11,414 nt of DNA from Syntrophales bacterium (GTDB lineage Bacteria; Desulfobacterota; Syntrophia; Syntrophales; UBA2210): NCBI GenBank assembly GCA_028715865.1, contig JAQUQY010000028.1:1-11414 (forward strand). Reading direction: 5' to 3'. The translations under genes were made by a program, and so were the position numbers. Shown here in pieces: positions 5,620 to 11,414 of the stretch. Position 1 is the first letter of the stretch. Every line of letters starts with the position of its first letter. The notes below the pieces were generated by a model that was given only the letters and a program-made list of their open reading frames with translations, was not told the DNA's origin and did not search any database.

Positions 5620-7668
5620 TTAGTGAATAGCCTCGTAGAGCATCACGATGGCCGGAACCATTACCAAAGACACAACGGACATTAGCTTGATGAGAATGTT
5701 CATCGCCGGACCCGAGGTATCTTTGAATGGGTCACCAACTGTGTCACCGATGACACCGGCATGATGAGCATCAGATCCCTTGCCGCCGAAGTTGCCCTTT
5801 TCGATGTACTTCTTGGCATTGTCCCAGGCGCCGCCCGAGTTCGCCATGAGCAGGCCGAGAACGACACCGGTGAGCGTGGCGCCGGCCAGGAATCCTCCCA
5901 GCGCGTGGGGGCCGATAAGAACGCCCACGAGGATGGGAGCAACAACGGCGCCGACTCCGGGAACAACCATACGCTTAAGGGCCGCCGTGGTGGCGATGTC
6001 GACACAGCTGTTCGTGTCGGGAGCTGTAGTGCCTTCCATAATCCCCGGTATTTCACGGAACTGCCGCCTGATCTCGTTGATCATGTCGAAGGCCGCGTCG
6101 CCGACGGCGTTCATGGTGAGGGCCGCCATTACGCAGGGAACGACGGCGCCCAGGAACAGACCCGTGATGACGCGGGCTTCCGTGAGGTCGAGGGCGAACC
6201 CTTCAAATCCGGGGAAGGTTCTCACCGTGGCGGTGTAGGCCGCGAACATGGCCAGCGCCGTAAGGGCTGCGGAACCGATGGCGAAGCCTTTTCCAATGGC
6301 CGCCGTGGTATTGCCCACCGCGTCAAGACCATCCGTGATTTCCCTGACTTCCGGAGGCATGTGAGCCTGTTCGGCGATGCCGCCGGCGTTGTCGGCAATG
6401 GGCCCGTAACTGTCAACTGACATGGTCATGCCGACGGTTCCCAGCATCCCCACGCCCGCTATGGCAATTCCGTAAAGGCCGGCCACGGTGAAGGCAAGCC
6501 AGATCGCCATGGCGATGAAGAACACGGGAGCCGCGACACTTTCGAGACCCACGGCGAAGCCGCTGATGATGTTGGTGGCCGGGCCGGTCTGGGAAGCTTC
6601 AGCGATACGGCGAATGGGACCCTTGGCGGTGTAGTATTCCGTGACGCCGCCGATGAGCATGCCCGCGACGATGCCCAGAAGAACCGCGTAGAAGGGGCCA
6701 TAGGCGCTGATCATACCCAGACTCTTCAGATATTCAGGATCCATGCCGCCGGTGATGCTGTTCACCACGAAGAATGACAGTATGATAAAGATAACGCCGG
6801 CGATATAGAGGGAATTACTGAGAGCAGACTGGGGGCTCATGTTCTTGAGGAAATTGAAAAGGCCGATCCCGATAACGGAAGAAAGGAGACCGGCTATGAT
6901 GAAGAGCATGGGCAGCATCATCCACTGATAGGACATGGCGCCCATGGTCGCGCCGATGGCAATGGCGGCAATAACGGAACCGCAGTAGGACTCATAGAGG
7001 TCCGCGCCCATACCGGCGATATCGCCCACGTTGTCTCCCACGTTGTCGGCTATCACGCCTGGGTTCCGGGGGTCGTCTTCGGGAATTCCCGCCTCAATCT
7101 TGCCCACAAGGTCGGATCCTACGTCGGCCGCCTTGGTGTAGATGCCGCCACCCACACGGGCAAAGAGCGCGATGGACGAAGCGCCCATGGCAAAACCGGT
7201 TATTACGGTATAATTAACCTTGGCAAAGAACAGGAAGAAGATGCCCAGACCAAGAAGCCCCAGGGACGCCACAGAGAGACCCATGACGGAACCGCCGAAG
7301 AAAGCAACCGTCAGGGCGCGCCCCTGTCCATAGAGTCTCGCTGCTTCAGCCGTTCGGGCATTGGACATTGTCGCCGCCTGCATGCCGAACACACCGGCAC
7401 TTAGAGACCCGATAGCTCCTACAAGGAAGGCAACAGCCGTCCAGATTCCAAGAGCGAAAATGAGAATAATAAAGACAACGACGATAAATATCGCGATGAT
7501 CTTGTATTCCCGCTTCAAAAACACCATGGCGCCGGCATGAATCTTCTCCATGATATCCACCATGACCTCGTTGCCCGGGGAAAACGAAAGAACATACTTA
7601 TAAATGCCAAACGCTATCACCAAGCCGATAATACCCCATAACCACGCGTAATCTACTATAAATTCCAT
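5620..7668 (-). CDS. hppA: Membrane-bound ion-translocating pyrophosphatase, K+-dependent type
   Basis: The enzyme splits pyrophosphate and uses the energy to pump H+ or Na+ across the inner membrane. The 682 residues form many hydrophobic helices (the family has 16). Catalytic loops are intact: DVGSDLVGKIE (182-192), DDPRNP then DNVGDNVGD (198-216), DNAGGIAEQA (426-435), DNAKKYIEKG (616-625) and GDTVGDPFKDTSGPA (641-655). GNTTAAIGKG (452-461) has Ala456 where K+-independent enzymes have Lys, so it should need K+. In GADLYESY (221-228) Glu226 sits three residues after Asp223, as in the Thermotoga Na+ pump, which hints at Na+ transport, although some H+ pumps share this. The ATG at 7668 lies nine bases beyond the pth stop, with GAGGA just before it and AGGAGG further upstream, so it is the last gene of the operon. 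Confidence 0.96.
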   Translation of the reverse strand: MEFIVDYAWLWGIIGLVIAFGIYKYVLSFSPGNEVMVDIMEKIHAGAMVFLKREYKIIAIFIVVVFIILIFALGIWTAVAFLVGAIGSLSAGVFGMQAATMSNARTAEAARLYGQGRALTVAFFGGSVMGLSVASLGLLGLGIFFLFFAKVNYTVITGFAMGASSIALFARVGGGIYTKAADVGSDLVGKIEAGIPEDDPRNPGVIADNVGDNVGDIAGMGADLYESYCGSVIAAIAIGATMGAMSYQWMMLPMLFIIAGLLSSVIGIGLFNFLKNMSPQSALSNSLYIAGVIFIILSFFVVNSITGGMDPEYLKSLGMISAYGPFYAVLLGIVAGMLIGGVTEYYTAKGPIRRIAEASQTGPATNIISGFAVGLESVAAPVFFIAMAIWLAFTVAGLYGIAIAGVGMLGTVGMTMSVDSYGPIADNAGGIAEQAHMPPEVREITDGLDAVGNTTAAIGKGFAIGSAALTALAMFAAYTATVRTFPGFEGFALDLTEARVITGLFLGAVVPCVMAALTMNAVGDAAFDMINEIRRQFREIPGIMEGTTAPDTNSCVDIATTAALKRMVVPGVGAVVAPILVGVLIGPHALGGFLAGATLTGVVLGLLMANSGGAWDNAKKYIEKGNFGGKGSDAHHAGVIGDTVGDPFKDTSGPAMNILIKLMSVVSLVMVPAIVMLYEAIH

Positions 7669-7677
7669 AGTCCTCGC

Positions 7678-8268
7678 TCATACCTCCTGATCTGAATTTT
7701 TTTGACCTCTTACATTAAACTCGTTCATCGCCCTCACTGTCCCCGAGGTGATGACGGTCATTACCGCCCTAGAGCCTTTTTCCGCTATACGCGGGACTTC
7801 TTTCATTTCTTCATCGTTAAGTCTTTCAAGCACATAGGATTCCGTCATCTCTTTCATAGCCGGCCTGCCTATACCGCATCGAATTCTTGTGAACGCGGGG
7901 CTGCCGATATGATATATTATGGATATCAGTCCCTTGTGCCCTCCGTCACCTCCCCCCTCCTTAATCCTGACATCTCCGAAAGGAAGATCGAGATCATCGT
8001 GAATAACGATAATATCAGGAGTGTCTATTTTATAATATCGGGCCAGGCTATCCACGGCTACACCGCTGAGATTCATGTAAGTCTCAGGCCTGGCAAGCAT
8101 TAACCTTACACCATCCACATAACCCGACGCGTACAGGGCTTCATGTCCCCTACGCGACAGGGAAAGTGATGTAATTTCCGCCAACCTGTCAAGTACGATG
8201 GCGCCCAGGTTGTGCCGCGTCAATGCATAGGGCAATCCCGGATTTCCAAGCCCCACGACCAGCTTCAC
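7678..8268 (-). CDS. pth: Peptidyl-tRNA hydrolase
   Basis: Pth releases peptides from peptidyl-tRNA that has dropped off the ribosome, so the tRNA can be reused. At 196 residues it has the usual bacterial length. Visible motifs: GLGNPG (6-11), catalytic His19 in TRHN, PETYMNLSG (61-69), catalytic Asp91 in IHDDLDLPFG, and GGGDGGHKGL (105-114). The GHKG motif has Lys112 where Escherichia coli has Asn114 in GHNG, a variant I believe occurs in related bacteria. The start is a GTG at 8268, with GAGGT seven bases upstream. It lies 27 bases after rplY and is followed nine bases later by hppA, so it belongs to the same operon. Confidence 0.96.
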   Translation of the reverse strand: MKLVVGLGNPGLPYALTRHNLGAIVLDRLAEITSLSLSRRGHEALYASGYVDGVRLMLARPETYMNLSGVAVDSLARYYKIDTPDIIVIHDDLDLPFGDVRIKEGGGDGGHKGLISIIYHIGSPAFTRIRCGIGRPAMKEMTESYVLERLNDEEMKEVPRIAEKGSRAVMTVITSGTVRAMNEFNVRGQKNSDQEV

Positions 8269-8295
8269 CTGGCTACCTCACGGGCTTCCCGCCCT

Positions 8296-8958
8296 TTATT
8301 CGCTGCCCTCTTCCCGGGCGTCATCAGGAGTTTCATCGGGAGCGCCCTCATCGGAAGCCGCCTCTTCGACCACTTCTTCCTCGGCGGTGACTCGCATTGC
8401 GGCCACAGTAACAAGGGCCACATCCTCGCCGTCCATTATCCTGACATTATCCCCCAGGGAAATGTCTCCCACTTTGAGGGTGTCGCCGATATTCATGCCG
8501 CTTATATCCAGTTCTATCGACCCGGGAAGAGCGCCGGGAAGACCTGAAACCTTTACTTCCCTTTTCAGCTGCTGAACTTCTCCGCCATCTTCAACTCCCT
8601 GTGGGCTGCCGGTAAAGTGAATAGCAAGGTCAACCGTGACCTCACGGTCCATCTTGATCTCGTAGAAATCGGCATGGACAAGGCGACGCTTCAAGGTATC
8701 GATCTGAAGATCCTTCAATACGGATAGTTTTTTAGATGCCTTTCCGTCTCCGCCTAGAACTTCCAGTTCAATAAAGGTCCCCTCGGCCTTTTCCTTTCCA
8801 AGCTGCTTCAGGAATTTATCCGCCTCCAGATAAATATGAACCGGCTCCACTCCAAGGCCATAAAAAACAGCCGGCATATATCCCCTGCCACGCAGTTTTC
8901 GGGCCGATTGTTTGCCAAGATCTGTTCTTGTGTAGACTTCTACCCCTATTGTTTTCAT
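8296..8958 (-). CDS. rplY: 50S ribosomal protein L25, long CTC form
   Basis: L25/CTC binds 5S rRNA in the large ribosomal subunit. Residues 1 to about 92 form the L25 domain, with typical GKQSARKLRGRGYMPAVFYG at 15-34 and RRLVHADFYEI at 91-101. Residues from about 100 to 190 form the C-terminal beta domain of CTC proteins (HFTGSPQGVEDGGEVQQL, GDTLKVGDISL). A strongly acidic tail of about 28 residues ends the protein, a common feature of the long form. The 220-residue length fits. AGGAG lies six bases upstream of the ATG. It starts eight bases after prs ends, a pairing kept in many bacteria. Confidence 0.96.
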   Translation of the reverse strand: MKTIGVEVYTRTDLGKQSARKLRGRGYMPAVFYGLGVEPVHIYLEADKFLKQLGKEKAEGTFIELEVLGGDGKASKKLSVLKDLQIDTLKRRLVHADFYEIKMDREVTVDLAIHFTGSPQGVEDGGEVQQLKREVKVSGLPGALPGSIELDISGMNIGDTLKVGDISLGDNVRIMDGEDVALVTVAAMRVTAEEEVVEEAASDEGAPDETPDDAREEGSE

Positions 8959-8966
8959 TTTTTCTC

Positions 8967-9911
8967 CTAAACAAATAAAGAACTAACAGATTCGTTATAA
9001 TAAATCCGCTTTATGGCCTCGCTGATCAGGCTCGATATGGTCAGCACCCTGATACGATCGCAGGCAAGGGCCTTCTCGTGTAGCGGAATTGTATCTGTAA
9101 CAATAACCTCACGAATACTTGACGCCTGAATCCTGTCAATGGCGGGCCCGGAAAGAACCGGATGGGTACAGCAGGCAATAACTTCGGAAGCCCCTTCATT
9201 AAGAAGGGCATCGGCGGCTTGTACAACCGTGCCCGCCGTATCTATCATATCGTCTATTATGATGGCTCGCTTTCCCTTCACGTCTCCTACGATGTTCATG
9301 ACCTCCGACTCGTTGGGGTCATCTCTTCTCTTGTCCACTATGGCGAGGGTCGCCTGACCGAAGCGCCGTGCAAGAGCGCGAGCCCTGACAACGCCACCCG
9401 TATCTGGCGATACAACCACGTTGCTGTCTGTATAAGTTGTCTTGAGATATTCCAGAAGAATGTTCATGGCATAGAGGTTGTCCACGGGGATATTGAAAAA
9501 ACCCTGAATCTGACCGGCATGGAGATCAACTGAAAGGATCCGGCTGGCGCCGGCCGTCGTGAGAAGATCGGCCACCAGCTTGGCCGTAATGGGCGCCCGT
9601 GGAGCAGCCTTGCGGTCCTGCCTTGCATATCCGTAATATGGCATAACCACTGTCACACGGTCAGCCGAAGCCCTCTTGAGAGCGTCGATAATTACCAGAA
9701 GCTCCATGAGGGACAGGTTCACCGGGTTGCACGTTGATTGAATTACAAAAACATCCATACCCCGAACATTTTCGTTGATTTCAACCCGGGTCTCACCATC
9801 ACTGAATGTTGACACATTCGCCTTGCCCATGGCTACACCCAGCTTCCGGCAGATCAACCCTCCCAGTTCAAGACTTGAATTTCCTGAAAATATCCTCATT
9901 CTTTCAAGCAT
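8967..9911 (-). CDS. prs: Ribose-phosphate pyrophosphokinase (PRPP synthetase)
   Basis: Prs makes phosphoribosyl pyrophosphate from ribose 5-phosphate and ATP, feeding purine, pyrimidine, NAD, His and Trp synthesis. With the start at 9911 it has 314 residues, close to the 315 of the Escherichia coli enzyme. Signatures: FSDGE (36-40), PYYGYARQDRKA (91-102), catalytic DLHAGQIQGFF (129-139), SPDTGGVVRA (168-177), the flexible-loop DKRRDDPNE (193-201) and the PRPP loop DDMIDTAGT (220-228). The open frame continues upstream to 10007, but that part reads through the tRNA-Gln gene and cannot be protein. ATGs at 9929 and 9899 are alternatives; 9911 is preferred from length and a weak AGAGAAG upstream. 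Confidence 0.96.
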   Translation of the reverse strand: MLERMRIFSGNSSLELGGLICRKLGVAMGKANVSTFSDGETRVEINENVRGMDVFVIQSTCNPVNLSLMELLVIIDALKRASADRVTVVMPYYGYARQDRKAAPRAPITAKLVADLLTTAGASRILSVDLHAGQIQGFFNIPVDNLYAMNILLEYLKTTYTDSNVVVSPDTGGVVRARALARRFGQATLAIVDKRRDDPNESEVMNIVGDVKGKRAIIIDDMIDTAGTVVQAADALLNEGASEVIACCTHPVLSGPAIDRIQASSIREVIVTDTIPLHEKALACDRIRVLTISSLISEAIKRIYYNESVSSLFV

Positions 9912-9931
9912 CGATTCTTCTCTTTTCATTA

Positions 9932-10006
9932 TGGCTGGGGCGGGAGGATTCGAACCTCCGAATGCAGGAACCAAAATCCTGTGTCTTACCGCTTGACGAC
10001 GCCCCA
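9932..10006 (-). tRNA. tRNA-Gln (anticodon UUG), CCA encoded
   Basis: The minus strand folds as a complete cloverleaf of 75 bases including the 3' CCA. The acceptor stem is TGGGGCG with CGCCCCA. The D stem is GTC/GAC around AAGCGGTAA. The anticodon stem is CAGGA/TCCTG around TTTTGGT, giving TTG. The T stem is GGAGG/CCTCC around TTCGAAT. A U1-A72 first pair is typical of tRNA-Gln. It sits inside the operon, 46 bases after the SDR gene and 20 bases before prs, so it is probably cut out of the long transcript by RNase P and 3' processing. Confidence 0.97.
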
Positions 10007-10052
10007 TTTTCGAACGTTCGTGTTTCCGACAGCCGGATCTGTTCCCGCTCTA

Positions 10053-10805
10053 TCAGATGGTTTTACCCCCATCAAGGGCGATAACCTGTCCTGTCACGTA
10101 TCCGGCTGCATCGGAACAAAGGTATATGACGGCGCCTGCCATTTCCTCCGGTTCTCCTATGCGGCCCATGGGTGTCATGCTCGTGACAGCGCCGAGAATA
10201 TCCGGGTTGTCCCAAAGGGCGCGGCTGAACTCGGTTCTCACAAGTCCCGGCGCTATACAGTTAACCCTGATGTTATAGGCGGCCCATTGCTGTGCCATTA
10301 CCTTTGTCGCGTGTATCACGCCAGCCTTGCTTATCGAATATACGGGGAGTATGCCGGGAGAAATACCCTCCACGGAGGACACGTTTACTATCGATCCTCC
10401 TCCGCTTTCCTTCATGACCCGTGCCGTAAGCTGGCTGGCGAAAAACAGGCCTTTGAGGTTCAGATTCATGATTGAATCCCAGGCCCTTTCGTCGATATCC
10501 ATCGCCTGTGCCATGGATGGATTGGTAGCCGCGTTGTTCACCAGGATGTCGATGGCCCCGAAAGAATCCTTAACTGCCTTCACCATCCCTTCTATTTGAT
10601 TCATACGCCCCACGTGGGCTTCAACAGCAAGGGCAGCTCTTCCTCTTTTTCTGATTTCCGCGGCAACCTTCTCGAGATCCGGAAGCTTCCTGCTGGCAAC
10701 GGCCACGTCCGCCCCGGCTTCAGCAAGGGCGAGTGCTATGGCTCTGCCTATGCCCCGGCTCCCCCCGGTTACCAGCGCCTTTTTACATTCCAGGGAAAAT
10801 TGCAT
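10053..10805 (-). CDS. Short-chain dehydrogenase/reductase
   Basis: This 250-residue classical SDR uses NAD(P)(H) to oxidise or reduce an alcohol/ketone pair. Visible motifs: cofactor loop TGGSRGIG (13-20), NNAA (90-93), catalytic Ser143/144 region, Tyr156 and Lys160 in YSISK, and the PGLVRTEF stretch (186-193). Arg39-Lys40 in ASRK after the second strand suggests NADP(H). The C-terminal YVTGQVIALDGG is typical of the FabG-like group. No signal or membrane segment is present. AAGGAG lies four bases upstream of the ATG. The substrate cannot be told. It lies 28 bases after ispE and before the tRNA, apparently inserted in an otherwise well-kept housekeeping cluster; a metabolic link to its neighbours is not evident. 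Confidence 0.93.
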   Translation of the reverse strand: MQFSLECKKALVTGGSRGIGRAIALALAEAGADVAVASRKLPDLEKVAAEIRKRGRAALAVEAHVGRMNQIEGMVKAVKDSFGAIDILVNNAATNPSMAQAMDIDERAWDSIMNLNLKGLFFASQLTARVMKESGGGSIVNVSSVEGISPGILPVYSISKAGVIHATKVMAQQWAAYNIRVNCIAPGLVRTEFSRALWDNPDILGAVTSMTPMGRIGEPEEMAGAVIYLCSDAAGYVTGQVIALDGGKTI

Positions 10806-10833
10806 GCTGCTCCTTCAATCTTTTTAGAGGGGC

Positions 10834-11414
10834 CTAAATCGAACAGGCGCTTACGACAAAGGGGATGGTTTCCTCGTCTTTCAGGCGGCTTTCGGCATGT
10901 TCGGCTTCGATTTTTGACTCGAAAACTCCGAATACCGTGGAGCCGCTTCCCGACATCAGGGCACCCAGCGCTCCCTCGGCCACAAGGCGTTTCTTAACGT
11001 CCGATATGGCGGGACAAATCTTCTGGGACACTCGTTCAAGATCGTTATCGAGACCGTCCGCAATCTGACGCACCGTTTGAAGTCGCGGGATACTATATTG
11101 GATCGGTTCATTTGTCAATGCAATTCTTAGCCCGCCGTAGACTTCCCCTGTAGAGAGCTGAATGCCCGGATTGCAGACAACTAACCATAGTTTCGGAAGA
11201 TTTTCAACCGGTTGAATCCTTTCACCCCTGCCAAATGCCCAAGCGCCCCTTTCATGTATAAAAAAAGGCACGTCCGATCCCAGAAGAGATCCCATCCGTG
11301 CCAGTTCATCCTTGTCCAGGCCCGCGAAAGTCATATCATTCAAAGCCATGAGGGTCGTCGCAGCGTTTGAACTTCCGCCCCCGAGCCCTGCCGCGACGGG
11401 GATTTCTTTTATTA
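10834..11414 (-). CDS. ispE: 4-diphosphocytidyl-2-C-methyl-D-erythritol kinase, C-terminal part
   Basis: IspE phosphorylates CDP-methylerythritol in the MEP pathway to isoprenoids. The 5' end lies outside the window; about 192 residues remain. The frame stays open from the right edge. Its first part reads IPVAAGLGGGSSNAATTL, the ATP-binding signature of GHMP kinases in the IspE form. GSDVPFFI follows (conserved in IspE), and near the end ALMSGSGSTVFGVF matches the C-terminal GHMP motif. The stop at 10834 gives a normal C-terminus. It is the first visible gene of the minus-strand operon, so the operon promoter is probably outside the window. Confidence 0.95.
   Translation of the reverse strand, partial: IKEIPVAAGLGGGSSNAATTLMALNDMTFAGLDKDELARMGSLLGSDVPFFIHERGAWAFGRGERIQPVENLPKLWLVVCNPGIQLSTGEVYGGLRIALTNEPIQYSIPRLQTVRQIADGLDNDLERVSQKICPAISDVKKRLVAEGALGALMSGSGSTVFGVFESKIEAEHAESRLKDEETIPFVVSACSI

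Noticed and set aside
5761..6420. A 219-codon plus-strand frame antisense to hppA.
   Set aside because: It is a shadow of GC-rich hppA codons, with no domain-like sequence and no ribosome-binding site; hppA itself is unmistakable.
9912..10007. N-terminal extension of prs to 10007.
   Set aside because: These codons are the tRNA-Gln gene read as protein; without them the protein has the standard Prs length.
10011..10020. Perfect palindrome CGAACGTTCG next to the tRNA 5' end, considered as a LexA-type operator.
   Set aside because: The known CGAAC...GTTCG type of SOS box has a four-base spacer that is missing here, and the site lies inside an operon; a ten-base palindrome can arise by chance.

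Overview
The window looks like chromosomal DNA from a Gram-negative bacterium of the former Deltaproteobacteria (Desulfobacterota, perhaps a Syntrophus/Smithella-like lineage). This is an inference from three things: the order ispE, tRNA-Gln, prs, rplY, pth; a non-canonical EF-G of a kind seen in spirochaetes, planctomycetes and deltaproteobacteria; and a K+-dependent membrane pyrophosphatase, common in energy-limited anaerobes. No phage, transposon, toxin or CRISPR gene is visible.

Left part (1-4802). The edge holds the N-terminus of an exported LysM protein on the minus strand. Diverging from it is a plus-strand run: a 74-residue coiled-coil protein, an HD-domain nucleotidase-like protein, a lipoprotein with six TPRs (PilF/PilW-like), a membrane-anchored GerMN protein, and an EF-G paralogue. 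The first three genes overlap one another, so they are probably translationally coupled.

Middle part (4803-5619). This 817-bp gap lies between two convergent genes and holds no convincing protein gene. It contains two diverged tandem units about 330 bp apart. Each has the same layout: a 21-base upstream box (20/21 identical), a sigma-70-like promoter with a 17-base spacer, a 40-base perfectly conserved hairpin segment, a C-run and a Rho-independent terminator. The hairpin's closing pair is A-T in one copy and G-C in the other, a compensatory change. Its loop carries CCUCCUUUC, the same sequence as the anti-Shine-Dalgarno tail of 16S rRNA in many bacteria. I read this as a pair of tandem small-RNA genes of about 200-225 nt that may pair with Shine-Dalgarno sequences. 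It is the most interesting thing in the window and is a prediction from sequence alone.

Right part (5620-11414, minus strand). A compact housekeeping operon runs ispE (5' end outside the window), an SDR oxidoreductase, tRNA-Gln(UUG), prs, rplY/ctc, pth and hppA, ending at a hairpin terminator at 5559-5590. Several products link naturally: Prs makes PRPP for nucleotide synthesis, whose reactions release pyrophosphate that HppA can use to pump ions. RplY, Pth and the tRNA serve translation. The SDR gene is the odd member of the set.
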